This document shows, piece by piece, positions 1 through 9,049 of a DNA stretch of 34,179 bases. Position numbers and translations under genes: made by a program. The stretch spans positions 1 to 34,179 of the forward strand of contig CAJTXS010000017.1 of assembly GCA_910583735.1 (NCBI GenBank). The letters run 5' to 3'. The notes below the pieces were generated by a model that saw only the letters and a program-made list of their open reading frames with translations, was not told where the DNA came from and did not search any database. How positions within the stretch are numbered: the first letter of the stretch is position 1; each line of letters starts with the position of its first letter. This stretch comes from an uncultured Christensenella sp. GTDB lineage: Bacteria; Bacillota; Clostridia; Christensenellales; UBA3700.

Positions 1-3000
1 TGCTGAACAGCAGATTGTTGCCGCCGTTAATAAGCGCAAAGCTCACCTTGTACTCTCCTGCATTGTAGCCCTTATATGCCTTGTCTGCTACGCCATCAAA
101 GTCCTCGCCCTCGAGACCGTTATACGCTTCGCCGTTGTACTTAATGGTTATACTTACGTATTCGCTCCAGTCCTCGGGCAAGCCGAACATTTCCGCAAAG
201 TCGTGGACCTCGTCGTCGAACTTTGCCCAACTATTATTGTATACAGGCATATCTATTGTACGCGCGGATATTCTCCAATCAAACGAGCTATCCAGTCCGC
301 TCGGCATGATGTATTGCTCGTAGTTGACGCTGTCGAATTTATTTGCGTCTACGCTGTACTTAGCTCTGTGCGTACCTGCCTCGCTCTTGGCGTAGTCGCC
401 GCTTATTACTATGCAGTCCTTAAGCGCGTCGGGCAGATTAATCAACTTAACGCTGTACTCTACCGCCGCTCCGCTTATGCGCGTATATACGAACGCGTCT
501 GTATATTTGAGCTCGTTGCCGTCCTTATCTACGTAGCCCCATACGATAGCGCTTGTATTTACTATCGCCTTATTGACTGTCCAGCTAAGAGCCGTAGCAA
601 ATTCGGGCGTATTATAGCAATTCGTATCGTAGGTAAACGCCGCGCTTGCCGTATAGCCGCCTGCATTGCTCTCGCTTAAGTTGCCCGACGTCGCTACGCT
701 TATACCTGCAATCAAGCTGTCCGCGCCTATTAAGCTGATAACATGAGCCGTACCGTCGTATACAAAGGCGCTTGCTTCCGTGCCGTCCGCAAGCAGCCAC
801 TTGCCTTGCTCTGCGTCGTATGTAGCGGTTACATCGCCGTGGCTGTACTGCCACTTTACGCCGCTTACGTCTATGTCCGCCTTGACTATCTCGAAGCTGA
901 ATTCGCCATTCTCAATATAGTTGGCGTCTCCGCCGTACTTGAGCTCCGCTACTACTCTGTAGCTGCCTACCGCTACGGGGATATCAGTGCTGCCGCTCGT
1001 CGCTCCGTCCTTGTAATAGGTGAGCGTTATCGCGTCCAGCGTCAAGCCGCCTGCGCTCTCTACCGTTACTTTAGGCGTGTAGCCCTCGGGTCTGTAAGGC
1101 AATGTCTGTCCGTCTATGTCCATCTTGAGCTTGACGGGGTATCTGTTAACGCCTACCGTAAAGTCCGTTCTGTCGTTGTCAAGCGTATAATTACTTGTAT
1201 GCTCGCTCTTGAGCACCGCTACGACAAGATATCTGTGCTCCTCGTTGATATTGGCGTTGATGTCCGCTATCGTTACTTCCTCGCCTTGGCTGCCGTCTTG
1301 ATAGTCGTAATACTTATACGTAACCATGCTGTCCGCGTCAATGACGCCTACGCTCTGCAATATCGGCAGGTTGTACGTAGCCGCATTCTCGCGGTTGTCT
1401 ATCTTCCACGAGCATGTAATTGTAGCCTTGTCTATACGCCACGCCTTGCTCCACTCGAAGTTACCTATGTAGCTGTTAGTATCTCCCGATACGGGCGTAT
1501 AGTAGTTGACCGCATCCGACACCTTAAAGCTTACCGTAGTAGTATAGCTGCCTACGGGGATATTGCCGTTGCCCGTATATGTTGCGGTTAAGCCCGTAGG
1601 CAATGTTCCCGTTAAGGTTATGCCCTGCGCCTTACCTGCTACGAACTGCAACGGATTGCTGTCGTTATAGTTCCAGCTCAAGCCCGACAAGTCATACTTA
1701 GCCTTCTCTATAGTGTAGTTGAGCGTATACTCCGCGTCGAACTCCGCATACGTGTCGTCCAGCTCGGTGATGTATACCGTTACGCTGTACGCGCTATTCT
1801 TGGCATTGGTAGCCTGTACGTCGCCGCTGTAGCCGTTAGTGCCCTTAGTCGTATCTATCTTTACGCCCTTAATCGCCAGCTCGCTGCTGTCTATGCCGAA
1901 GCGGAATATACTGCCCGTATACGTAAGAGTAAAGCCCGCGGTATTAGTTATAGTCGTATTGTTATACTGCCACTTGATATCGTCTTTCGTAAAGGTTATA
2001 TCGTTACCCAGCACCTTAAAGATATGCTTTACGCTGCCCGTAAGTATCTCGTAATTGCTGTTGCCTTGCTTATCTCCAAACAGCTCTACGCCGATATAGT
2101 AATCCCCTTGCGCAAGCTCGGGCATTACGATAGTACGCGTCTTATCTACAACTTCCTTATCGTCGAGGTCGTACTTGACCGCCGAGCCGCTCTTGCAGTA
2201 GTAGATATGCAGCTCCGTAGTATCCGACGCCAAGCTGTCGCCCACTACCGTGACCGTAGGCGTCTCGCCTACCTTCCAAGAGTTAGGCGCCGTTATGGTA
2301 ATATTCAGCGGTCTCTTGGTGATAGTGATACTCACCTCGTATGACGCGCTGCTTCCGTCCGCCCATATAGTGGCGGCTCCGCCGTCCTTGAGCGCTATGC
2401 CTATCTTATACGTACCCGCGTCCTTGACATTAAGCGACCCGTCCGCATACGTTACGCCGCTCGGCAGCGTCAACGATACGTCCGCAGTCACTCCCTGCAA
2501 TGTAAAGCTCTGCGCTACGCCGCTGTACTGCTTACTCACCTGCCCCGATAAGACGGGCTTAGCCACGGACTTCTTGTCTACCTTATATGTTACGGATATT
2601 GTGCTATTAGCCGTATCTATCTGATAGTTACACTCGTTAGTTATCTTAGCCGTAGCCGTATACGTACCTACAGCGGTAGGCGGCGTATCGCTATTATATC
2701 CGTTGCCCGTATATGTAAAGCCAAACTTAGGCGCTCTGTCTCCCTCCTTATCTCCGTCATAGATATCGCCCTCATTCTTGAGCGAAGCTGTTGGCAGCCC
2801 TCCGCTGTCCAATGCGGCGGTTATCCCTATCTTCTTCTTGGTTACCGTAAAGTTAAAGTACCTTACCGTATCGCTCTCACCTGCTGATGTGTCGGGCGTG
2901 CCCTTGAACTTAAGTCCTTCTTCAGCAAGTTCTGCCTTAATTTCTGCTTTTACCTTGTATGTGCCTGAGTCTTTAGTGTCGCCGTCATATGTAATACTTA

Positions 3001-4198
3001 TTTTATTGGAATTAAACCACTTCTTTTGCTCGTCGGACACATCGTCCAATGTAAGCGTTGTACCCTTATACTCTATAGATACGTCTGTAGGCTCTGCCAA
3101 CGCAACAGCTCCGCTATGCTGCGCGGCAGAGTCAAGATTTAAGTGAAGCGCGGGACGGACGGCGTAACTATCCGTAACATAGGGGTTGCTAAGTGAGCTG
3201 CCCTCCGCATTCAAGCGGTACATACCAGCGCCATAGTTGCAGCCGGAGCGCAGCCAGGAATTTGTGGGGTTGGATCGCTGATTGTTAGATAATGCCCATA
3301 TTCCGTTGACAGACTCATCTACTCCTGTTTCGGTTAAGGACGGTAACCATATATAGTCCTCTTTCCAATCCGCATATCCGCTCTTGCCCGAGTAGTCCAT
3401 GTTCTTTCCGTTACCCACATACCATTTTACTGTCCCACTCGGCGTACCGTACGCCTCGTTGGGCAATGTCCAGCCTGTATTGCCTATACTGCCGCCTACA
3501 TTGTTATTCTGATTCCCTTGATATGCCACCGCAGACGGCTTTACTATAAAGTTAGTCAGCGAACCATTTACAGACGGCATTGTAAGCCTTGCATATTTAT
3601 GGTCGGTCTTTTGCGCTACTTTCGTCAATATTGTGGCGCCCTTTGTCGCTACATACCCGTTGCCGCCGCTATTGAGCGCGTCCGCTCTCACAAAGCTCGT
3701 ACTGTACATGTTGGACGGATACGCATGCGTCGTAGCGGTATCATACCACGGATTCCATGTATGCGTAGTGCTCTCCGTAGCCTGCCACAGCGTCGCTATT
3801 GTATTGCCCGAGTTATCTTTGGTTAGGTGCGTCACCGTCCATTGCTGCCCGTCCATGGTAAGCACTATATCTTTATTACCGTTCTTAGCCCGTATATCCG
3901 CTGCTGTAAGCGTGCCGAGCGCAGTTACGTCGCTAATCTTTGACTTCGCCACATCTCCTGTCAACTTTGCATACAACGCTGACATAGCATCTTCATTAAA
4001 TACCTTGCCGTCCGAGCGATCCGCGTAACCTTCCAGCAATATGTCGCCGACGTCTACCGCTCCGCTCGTTATATTGGTAGTCGTAAAAGCAAATACGTCA
4101 TTGATATTATTAAATGAAATAAAGCAACAGCATAGCAATACCGCGACGATAACTATCGCCGCAGACAGCCCCGTTATTAACCTATATCTATTACTCAA
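1..4198 (-). CDS. Giant surface protein with DUF6273-like head and MBG-like repeats (partial, 3' end off window)
   Basis: The reading frame is open from 4198 to the left edge (1,399 codons). The only start directly after the in-frame TAA is TTG at 4198, with a weak AGGG seven bases upstream. Residues about 8-30 form a hydrophobic N-terminal anchor or signal with a CCC cluster but no clear lipobox. Then follows a head of about 300 residues with DUF6273-like hallmarks: THLTKD, YIWLPS, NQRSN, and SYAVRPALHLNL near the end. The rest is a chain of roughly 80-100 residue beta-rich units with recurring W-x-Y and Y-x-G-T signatures typical of MBG/Ig-like repeats. The head is clearly paralogous to that of the 25956-30107 protein. 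The likely role is a cell-surface adhesin or stalk; binding partner unknown. Expression may be controlled by the inverted-repeat segment 4323-4499. The C-terminus is not visible. Confidence 0.85.
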   Translation of the reverse strand, partial: MSNRYRLITGLSAAIVIVAVLLCCCFISFNNINDVFAFTTTNITSGAVDVGDILLEGYADRSDGKVFNEDAMSALYAKLTGDVAKSKISDVTALGTLTAADIRAKNGNKDIVLTMDGQQWTVTHLTKDNSGNTIATLWQATESTTHTWNPWYDTATTHAYPSNMYSTSFVRADALNSGGNGYVATKGATILTKVAQKTDHKYARLTMPSVNGSLTNFIVKPSAVAYQGNQNNNVGGSIGNTGWTLPNEAYGTPSGTVKWYVGNGKNMDYSGKSGYADWKEDYIWLPSLTETGVDESVNGIWALSNNQRSNPTNSWLRSGCNYGAGMYRLNAEGSSLSNPYVTDSYAVRPALHLNLDSAAQHSGAVALAEPTDVSIEYKGTTLTLDDVSDEQKKWFNSNKISITYDGDTKDSGTYKVKAEIKAELAEEGLKFKGTPDTSAGESDTVRYFNFTVTKKKIGITAALDSGGLPTASLKNEGDIYDGDKEGDRAPKFGFTYTGNGYNSDTPPTAVGTYTATAKITNECNYQIDTANSTISVTYKVDKKSVAKPVLSGQVSKQYSGVAQSFTLQGVTADVSLTLPSGVTYADGSLNVKDAGTYKIGIALKDGGAATIWADGSSASYEVSITITKRPLNITITAPNSWKVGETPTVTVVGDSLASDTTELHIYYCKSGSAVKYDLDDKEVVDKTRTIVMPELAQGDYYIGVELFGDKQGNSNYEILTGSVKHIFKVLGNDITFTKDDIKWQYNNTTITNTAGFTLTYTGSIFRFGIDSSELAIKGVKIDTTKGTNGYSGDVQATNAKNSAYSVTVYITELDDTYAEFDAEYTLNYTIEKAKYDLSGLSWNYNDSNPLQFVAGKAQGITLTGTLPTGLTATYTGNGNIPVGSYTTTVSFKVSDAVNYYTPVSGDTNSYIGNFEWSKAWRIDKATITCSWKIDNRENAATYNLPILQSVGVIDADSMVTYKYYDYQDGSQGEEVTIADINANINEEHRYLVVAVLKSEHTSNYTLDNDRTDFTVGVNRYPVKLKMDIDGQTLPYRPEGYTPKVTVESAGGLTLDAITLTYYKDGATSGSTDIPVAVGSYRVVAELKYGGDANYIENGEFSFEIVKADIDVSGVKWQYSHGDVTATYDAEQGKWLLADGTEASAFVYDGTAHVISLIGADSLIAGISVATSGNLSESNAGGYTASAAFTYDTNCYNTPEFATALSWTVNKAIVNTSAIVWGYVDKDGNELKYTDAFVYTRISGAAVEYSVKLINLPDALKDCIVISGDYAKSEAGTHRAKYSVDANKFDSVNYEQYIMPSGLDSSFDWRISARTIDMPVYNNSWAKFDDEVHDFAEMFGLPEDWSEYVSITIKYNGEAYNGLEGEDFDGVADKAYKGYNAGEYKVSFALINGGNNLLFS

Positions 4199-4322
4199 AA
4201 CTTAACCCTATATACAGTCTATAATCAATAATTCGCCATCCGACTGTAAATCTACGACAATGCGAAATTGTTCCGTTTATCTAATGTCGTGTCGATTAAC
4301 GGCGAAAATATTTCCGTAAAAA

Positions 4323-4499
4323 TGTACATAAATTAGTATAATTGATGATCACGCACGGAAAAATTACGAGGAAATATATGGATTTCCGCTTATTTCCGCG
4401 GCATAATATTGACTTACAGAGGGCTTTAAGCTAAAATATTAATACGATTAACGGCTACTGCTCGTAAAAATGATCATCAATTATACTAATACATGTACA
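4323..4499. repeat. 29-bp inverted repeats bracketing a promoter: candidate invertible switch 1
   Basis: The left arm is 4323-4351 and the right arm 4471-4499. The reverse complement of the right arm matches the left arm at 27 of 29 positions, mismatching only at arm positions 8-9, with 20 contiguous identical bases. Each arm ends outside in TGTACA and inside in TGATCA, and has a central dyad ATTA-GTA-TAAT. The enclosed 119 bp contain the strong promoter 4409-4437, which points away from the surface-protein gene starting at 4198. Long distant arms with an AT-rich dyad centre are typical of site-specific recombinase inversion sites. Inversion would move the promoter start to about 4378, facing the gene. 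A large cruciform or paired operators are alternatives. Confidence 0.6.
4409..4437 (+). promoter_or_regulatory. Sigma-A-type promoter inside inverted repeats, facing away from the surface gene
   Basis: TTGACT at 4409-4414, a 17-bp spacer and TAAAAT at 4432-4437 give a near-consensus vegetative promoter with predicted start near 4444. Nothing is encoded downstream on this strand; it runs antisense into the rpsR terminator and rpsR. No comparably good leftward promoter is visible inside the repeats. Confidence 0.55.
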
Positions 4500-4719
4500 C
4501 AATAAGGCGCTGCATGTAACAAATATTAATGCTTATATAATTAAAAATTCAGAAATAAATTAATATAATCAATGTACCGACAAGACGATATGCGCACAAT
4601 TTTGCAACAAAGCGCCGCAAGACTAAACGCATAAAGGCTACATAATACGCGCGTCATACAGACTTAAGGAAAATAAAATATAGTTAATCTAATCTGCTCG
4701 CGCTATACTCGCACAATAC

Positions 4720-4746
4720 AAAAAGTCCCCGACAACAATCGAGGAC
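4720..4746 (-). terminator. Intrinsic terminator of rpsF-ssb-rpsR
   Basis: Read on the minus strand, GTCCTCG (4746-4740) pairs with CGGGGAC (4731-4725), seven pairs with one wobble around an 8-nt loop, followed directly by five T residues. It lies just downstream of the rpsR stop. Confidence 0.75.
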
Positions 4747-4773
4747 CTTTCGCAATATACGTCAATAGGGTTA

Positions 4774-5028
4774 TCAGTCCGCTACATAAGGTAACAGAGC
4801 CATAACTCTTGCTCTCTTGATAGCTTCTGCGACCATTCTCTGATGTCTGGCGCAGGTGCCGGTCATCCTACGGGGCATAATCTTGCCGCCCTCGGTGATG
4901 TATCTGCGCAACTTGGTCACGTCCTTGTAGTCAAGTTCCTTAACCTTCTCGACACAGAAACTGCATACTTTCTTATGAGGCACTTTCTTATTAGGGCGTG
5001 CCGGCTTAACAACTTTCTCTTCGCTCAT
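4774..5028 (-). CDS. rpsR: 30S ribosomal protein S18
   Basis: This 84-residue protein has the S18 core with LRRYITEGGKI and PRRMTGTCARHQR. It keeps a metal-ligand set C22-x2-C25 and C59-x2-H62, so it is the zinc-binding (C+) form of S18 rather than the zinc-free form common in many bacteria. S18 binds 16S rRNA with S6 in the small-subunit platform. It is the last gene of rpsF-ssb-rpsR, 17 bases after the ssb stop, with a GGAG-type site just upstream of the ATG and an intrinsic terminator downstream. Confidence 0.97.
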   Translation of the reverse strand: MSEEKVVKPARPNKKVPHKKVCSFCVEKVKELDYKDVTKLRRYITEGGKIMPRRMTGTCARHQRMVAEAIKRARVMALLPYVAD

Positions 5029-5045
5029 TTCGAAATCTCCTTAAA

Positions 5046-5462
5046 TTAAAACGGTAATTCATCGTCGTCGATGGGCGTAAGCTCTTTGACGGCGGATTGC
5101 TCCCTGCGAGCGGGAGTCTCTCTGGGAGCATCCTGTCCGCCCTGTCCGTTAGGGGAAGAGAGGAACTCCACATCCTCGGCAACTATATCGACAGCCTGTC
5201 TGCGTACGCCGTCGTTACCCTCGTAACTGCGCATCTGAATGCTGCCCGTTACGGCGACTTTCCTGCCCTTGGTGAGCACCTTGGCGCAAGCGTCGGCTAT
5301 CCCTCTCCACGTGACGATGTTGAAGTAATCCACATTGTCGGCGCCTTCCTTGGCGAAGCGGCGGTTAACCGCTATGGAGAATCTGCAAAACGACACGCCT
5401 GTAGCGGTGGTATTGCTCTCGGGATCTCTGGTCAAATTGCCTATCAGAAATACTTTATTCAT
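5046..5462 (-). CDS. ssb: Single-stranded DNA-binding protein
   Basis: The 138-residue protein begins MNKVFLIGNLTRDPE, the standard start of the SSB OB-fold, which occupies about residues 1-105. A flexible linker follows, and then the acidic tip DDDELPF that recruits replication and repair partners. It coats single-stranded DNA during replication, repair and recombination. It lies between rpsF and rpsR as in most Firmicutes, 9 bases after rpsF. Confidence 0.97.
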   Translation of the reverse strand: MNKVFLIGNLTRDPESNTTATGVSFCRFSIAVNRRFAKEGADNVDYFNIVTWRGIADACAKVLTKGRKVAVTGSIQMRSYEGNDGVRRQAVDIVAEDVEFLSSPNGQGGQDAPRETPARREQSAVKELTPIDDDELPF

Positions 5463-5471
5463 AATTTCACC

Positions 5472-5753
5472 TTAGCGTCTTACGACCATAACTCTTACAG
5501 TCTCGTCCATGATGCGCACCAATCTCTCGATCTCGGCGGGCACTTCGGGAGCAGCCGTAAAGTTCATAAGCACGTAGAAACCTTCGCTCTTGAAGTTAAT
5601 AGGATATGCATACTTGCGGATACCCCACTTGTCTACGTTCTCAACCTCGCCGCCTTTCGACGTAACGACGTCGCTCAACTTGTCGATAACAGCCTGTCTG
5701 CTCTCCTCGCTGACGTCCTTGTCGATGATGTACAAAGCCTCGTACTTGTTCAT
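5472..5753 (-). CDS. rpsF: 30S ribosomal protein S6
   Basis: The 93-residue protein opens MNKYEALYIIDKDVSEE and contains DKWGIRKYAYPINFKSEGFYV, the usual S6 pattern. S6 pairs with S18 on the small-subunit platform. It is the first gene of the operon, with a strong AAAGGAGG site five bases upstream of ATG, a leader of about 70 nt and a well-formed promoter. Confidence 0.97.
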   Translation of the reverse strand: MNKYEALYIIDKDVSEESRQAVIDKLSDVVTSKGGEVENVDKWGIRKYAYPINFKSEGFYVLMNFTAAPEVPAEIERLVRIMDETVRVMVVRR

Positions 5754-5826
5754 GTTAACCTCCTTTCGGTCTTAGTCCCCCGAATCTAAGTCGGGAGCAA
5801 GGATTTTGAACTCGCATTCAAAATGC
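5754..5826 (-). promoter_or_regulatory. rpsF leader, candidate S6:S18 autoregulatory hairpin
   Basis: The predicted rpsF leader carries a small hairpin in which CTTAG pairs with CTAAG around an apical loop ATTCGGGGGA, flanked by CCGA on both sides just before the ribosome binding site. rpsF leaders in many bacteria contain a conserved S6:S18-binding hairpin with a CCG element. The position and CCG boxes fit, but I did not match the full consensus. Confidence 0.35.
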
Positions 5827-5832
5827 TATATA

Positions 5833-5861
5833 AATATATCATAACGCCGTCGGTATGTAAA
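5833..5861 (-). promoter_or_regulatory. rpsF operon promoter
   Basis: TTTACA (5861-5856), a 17-bp spacer and TATATT (5838-5833) give a sigma-A-type promoter with predicted start near 5826, matching the operon's first gene. The rest of 5862-6055 is non-coding spacer to the divergent DegV promoter; nothing else was recognised there. Confidence 0.65.
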
Positions 5862-6055
5862 GCGTTTTACCCGTAATATAGCGCGCAGACGGTATTGAGC
5901 CCCATAATAGACGCTTGGCAGCGCCCTACGCTGTTATTCAGTAACCGACTACGTCCCACTTGTCGCAATTTGTATAAAAGCTGCGAAAATAATTAACCGA
6001 CGATTATAAGTAAAGATTTTTTGACTTAACCGAGTACATAATAAACACCCGGAGA

Positions 6056-6085
6056 TTGCAAACGCAGTCATATTATGGGTATAAT
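6056..6085 (+). promoter_or_regulatory. Promoter of the DegV family gene
   Basis: A perfect TATAAT at 6080-6085 is preceded by TTGCAA at 6056-6061 with an 18-bp spacer. The predicted start near 6092 leaves a leader of about 35 nt carrying AAGGAG at 6115-6120. Confidence 0.5.
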
Positions 6086-6126
6086 TAAATAAATAATCTA
6101 TGCGAACTCTCGCAAAGGAGAATTAT

Positions 6127-6987
6127 ATGAGCACTTATATTTTCACGGAAATAACCAGCGACTATCCTATCAAAGGCGAAAAAGACTTTGCGCTGCTGCC
6201 CATGTCGGTGATGCTCAGCGACGACGAGTACGACAACGTCAATACTTTTATATCCAATTCCGAATTCTACGAGCGTATGCAGAGCGGCGAGCTGTCCAAT
6301 ACCGCTATGGTCAACTCGGAGATAGCCGAGCGCGCCTTCGAAGAAAAGCTCAAAGAGGGCTACGACGTGCTGTATATCGCATTCTCATCCGCATTATCCG
6401 GCACATGCGACAACTGCTCGAGGATACTTGCCGAAGTGGCTAAGAGATACCCCGAGCGCAAAGCCGCGGCTATCAACAGCCTCAACGCAAGCGCAGGCGA
6501 AGGTCTCATCGCGTGGTACGCGCTGCGCAAGCGCGACGAGGGCGCAGACTTCGACGAACTGGTCGAATACACGCAGAGCATCGCGGACAAGTGCGTAGCG
6601 CTGTTCACCGTAAACGATCTAAAGCACCTTGCAAGGCTGGGCAGATGCTCCAAGGCGTCCGCGCTCATAGGCACCGCCCTATCTATCAAGCCCATCATGC
6701 ACGTAGACGAGCAAGGCAGACTGGTGCCCTTCGACAAGGTGCTGTCGCGTAAAAAAGCGCTGCGCACGCTCGTCGACTATATGGAGGATAAGATGCTGCC
6801 GGCAAGCGAGCAAAAAGCAGTATTTATCGGTCACGGCGAGTGCCTCGAGGACGCCGAGTTCGTAAAGAGAGAGATGCAGAACAGATTGGGAATAGACAAT
6901 ATAGTAATCGACTATATCGGACCCGTAATAGGCGCGCACGTAAATAAGGGCGTGCTCGCAATATTCTTCCTCGGCAGCGAGAAGTAA
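6127..6987 (+). CDS. DegV family protein (fatty-acid-binding, FakB-like)
   Basis: The 286-residue protein shows the DegV pattern: an early TEITSDYP strand, the loop YIAFSSALSGTCDNC near residue 85, a central NSLNASAGEGL segment, and VNDLKHLARLGRCSKASALIG followed by SIKPIMHVDEQGRLVPFDKV. DegV/FakB proteins hold a single fatty acid and present it to a FakA kinase for phospholipid synthesis; whether this one does so is inference. The ATG at 6127 is chosen because AAGGAG lies six bases upstream; an ATG at 6100 would add nine residues and ignore that site. It is a single-gene unit with its own promoter and a strong terminator. Confidence 0.9.
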   Translation: MSTYIFTEITSDYPIKGEKDFALLPMSVMLSDDEYDNVNTFISNSEFYERMQSGELSNTAMVNSEIAERAFEEKLKEGYDVLYIAFSSALSGTCDNCSRILAEVAKRYPERKAAAINSLNASAGEGLIAWYALRKRDEGADFDELVEYTQSIADKCVALFTVNDLKHLARLGRCSKASALIGTALSIKPIMHVDEQGRLVPFDKVLSRKKALRTLVDYMEDKMLPASEQKAVFIGHGECLEDAEFVKREMQNRLGIDNIVIDYIGPVIGAHVNKGVLAIFFLGSEK

Positions 6988-7040
6988 TACATGCTGTCTT
7001 AACCGTAAGGCAAAGTATTAATATTATAGAATATATAGTA

Positions 7041-7070
7041 TAAGCGCGGCTGCTGCCGCGCTTATTTATT
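7041..7070 (+). terminator. Intrinsic terminator of the DegV gene
   Basis: A perfect 10-bp stem (TAAGCGCGGC at 7041-7050 with GCCGCGCTTA at 7055-7064) around a TGCT loop, followed by a T-rich tail. Confidence 0.85.
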
Positions 7071-7326
7071 TCACATTTAATGGCTATCTTTCCGCAAACA
7101 TATATAGGCGAACTATCGGTAAATATAGCGTAACCAATACGCCATAAACTTATCGCAGTACTACTTACTTTCCTTAGTTTTACGGCATACAAGGGCGTCG
7201 CAATCAAGTTGTTTCGACGCTTGAGACTGCTTTTCGTAAGCCTCGTATTAGTACCGATTAGCGTCGCTTATATACTCGGGCGTTGAGCAGTCAACGCCTA
7301 CAGTTCGCATTTTTCCGCGACATCGC

Positions 7327-7345
7327 TTAAAGCGGCAAGCGCCGC
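7327..7345 (-). terminator. Weak terminator candidate after argS
   Basis: On the minus strand, directly after the argS stop, GCGGC and GCCGC form a 5-bp stem around GCTT followed by TTTAA. The short stem and short T-run make it doubtful. Confidence 0.3.
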
Positions 7346-7349
7346 CATG

Positions 7350-9035
7350 TTACATCTTGGTAGGAGCGCCTATGCCAAGCAGCTTTAAGCCGCCGCACAA
7401 GATATCCTTGACCGCCTTGACGAGCATAAGTCGTGCCGCTTTGACGCGAGGCTCGGCGTTATTGATATTGCAAGCAAGATAAAATCTGCTGAAAGCCTGC
7501 GACAGGTCTACAAGGAAACGCGCCACGAAGCACGGCTCGTACTTCTCTGCCGCGGAAAGCAGCACTTGCGGATAAGCGTCTATCAGCTTAATGACTTCTC
7601 CGGCCTCTTCGGAAGCTATGCCTTTATAGTCGGGCTCGACGTCGACTGCGCCGCACTTTTCAAGTAGCGAGCAGCATCTTGCGTGAGTGTACTGCACGTA
7701 GGGCGCGGTCTCTCCGTCGAAGTTGAGCGCGCGGGAATAGCTGAACGTCATGTCCTTAATCCTGTTGTTGTACAGCACCCCGAATATCACCGCGCCTACG
7801 CCTACCTGCTCGGCTATCTCTCGCGCGCCGTCAAGGTCGGACGACTTATCCGAGATTATCTCATAAGCCTTATCCACAGCCTTGTCGAGGACGTCCTCAA
7901 GATACACTACGTTGCCGCTGCGCGTGGAAAGCGAACCTTCTTCCAGCGACACCATGCCGTGCGCGACGTGATACATATCCTTATGCCAAGGCTCTCCCGC
8001 AAGCTCGAGCACCTTGAACAGCTGGCGGAAATGTAAGTTCTGCTGATATGCAACCACATAAAGACACTTGTCGAAGTCATACGTCGCCTTGCGGTAATAC
8101 GCGGCGGCAAGGTCGCGCGTTGCGTACAGCGTTGCGCCGTCGGAACGCACCAACAGACAAGGAGGCATATCGTCGCCCAGCCTCACTATTTTGGCGCCGT
8201 CGTCCTCTTCGAGCAAGCCCTTGCCGTCCATCTTGCTGAGCACGGCGTCCATCTTGTCATTGTAGAAGCTCTCGCCCGCATACGAGTCGAAAGTGACATG
8301 CAGCCTATCGTATATGCGCGACACTTCCGCCATAGTAGACTTCTTGAATCTGTCGAATATCTCTACGGCTTCCTTATCGCCGTCCTCTATGCGCTTAAAC
8401 CAAGCGCGCGCGGTATCCTCGAGCGAAGGGTCGCTCTCCGCTTCTTTATGAAAGCGTACATATATATCGACGAGAGCGCGCACTCCGCGCCTGTCTATGT
8501 CGTCATCGTCGCCCCACAGCTTATACGCGGTGATCAGCTTGCCGAATTGAGTGCCCCAGTCGCCGAGGTGGTTGATACCCACCGTGTTGTAACCGAGCTT
8601 GGTATAGATCCTGTACAGCGCCGCGCCGAGCACGGTATTGAGCAGATGTCCCATGTGGAAGGGCTTGGCAATATTGACGGACGAATAGTCTATACACACC
8701 GTCTTGCCCTCGCCGATATCGCTTGCGCCGTAATCCTCGCCTCTCTCCAAAGCGCCGCGCAATACGTCGCGGGCATAGGCGGTCTTATCCAGCCTAAAAT
8801 TGACGAAGCCGCCTTCGGCAGCCGCAGATGCGATATATCCGCCCAAGGTTACGCCTGACGCTATCTCGGCGGCAAGCACCGCAGGACTCTTGCCGAGAGC
8901 TGACGCAAGCTTAAAGCAAGGCAGCGAGTAGTCGCCGCGCGAAGAATCCTTCGACGGCATGATGAGCGCGTAAGCCGCCTCCCCGTCTACTCCGTCGGTA
9001 GTGATTGCCGATACAAGAAGTCTCTTATAATCCAT
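7350..9035 (-). CDS. argS: Arginyl-tRNA synthetase
   Basis: This 561-residue class I synthetase charges tRNA-Arg with arginine. An N-terminal Add-1-like domain is followed by the HIGH-type motif in IAKPFHMGHLLNTVLG. The YNTVGINHLGDWGTQFGKLI block is diagnostic for ArgRS. The KMSKS region is degenerate, SLSTRSGNVV, which is common in ArgRS. The C-terminal anticodon domain has YVQYTHARCCSLLEKC. The start at 9035 is chosen because GAGG lies about seven bases upstream and the family N-terminus matches; an upstream extension would overlap ychF with a basic low-complexity segment. It follows ychF by 14 bases and is probably cotranscribed. Confidence 0.96.
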   Translation of the reverse strand: MDYKRLLVSAITTDGVDGEAAYALIMPSKDSSRGDYSLPCFKLASALGKSPAVLAAEIASGVTLGGYIASAAAEGGFVNFRLDKTAYARDVLRGALERGEDYGASDIGEGKTVCIDYSSVNIAKPFHMGHLLNTVLGAALYRIYTKLGYNTVGINHLGDWGTQFGKLITAYKLWGDDDDIDRRGVRALVDIYVRFHKEAESDPSLEDTARAWFKRIEDGDKEAVEIFDRFKKSTMAEVSRIYDRLHVTFDSYAGESFYNDKMDAVLSKMDGKGLLEEDDGAKIVRLGDDMPPCLLVRSDGATLYATRDLAAAYYRKATYDFDKCLYVVAYQQNLHFRQLFKVLELAGEPWHKDMYHVAHGMVSLEEGSLSTRSGNVVYLEDVLDKAVDKAYEIISDKSSDLDGAREIAEQVGVGAVIFGVLYNNRIKDMTFSYSRALNFDGETAPYVQYTHARCCSLLEKCGAVDVEPDYKGIASEEAGEVIKLIDAYPQVLLSAAEKYEPCFVARFLVDLSQAFSRFYLACNINNAEPRVKAARLMLVKAVKDILCGGLKLLGIGAPTKM

Positions 9036-9049
9036 TATGTCCTCTATAA

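Larger units (their letters stand above)
4199..4773. other. Non-coding stretch between surface-protein gene and rpsR
   Basis: No credible gene is seen here. It holds the 5' leader of the surface-protein gene, a pair of inverted repeats (4323-4351 and 4471-4499) around an outward promoter, AT-rich sequence, and the terminator of the rpsF-ssb-rpsR operon near 4720-4746. A weak leftward promoter outside the repeats (TTTACA, 18 bp, GATTAT, about 4220-4255) could give basal transcription of the surface-protein gene. It matches consensus poorly. Confidence 0.7.
6988..7349. other. Convergent non-coding stretch between DegV gene and argS
   Basis: It holds the DegV terminator (7041-7070), a perfect 8-bp hairpin GGCGTTGA-GCAG-TCAACGCC at 7279-7298 with no T-run on either strand, and a weak hairpin just after argS. 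No gene was recognised. Confidence 0.6.

Noticed and set aside
7279..7298. GGCGTTGA-GCAG-TCAACGCC hairpin considered as argS terminator
   Set aside because: It is not followed by T residues in either direction and lies 50 bases past the argS stop.
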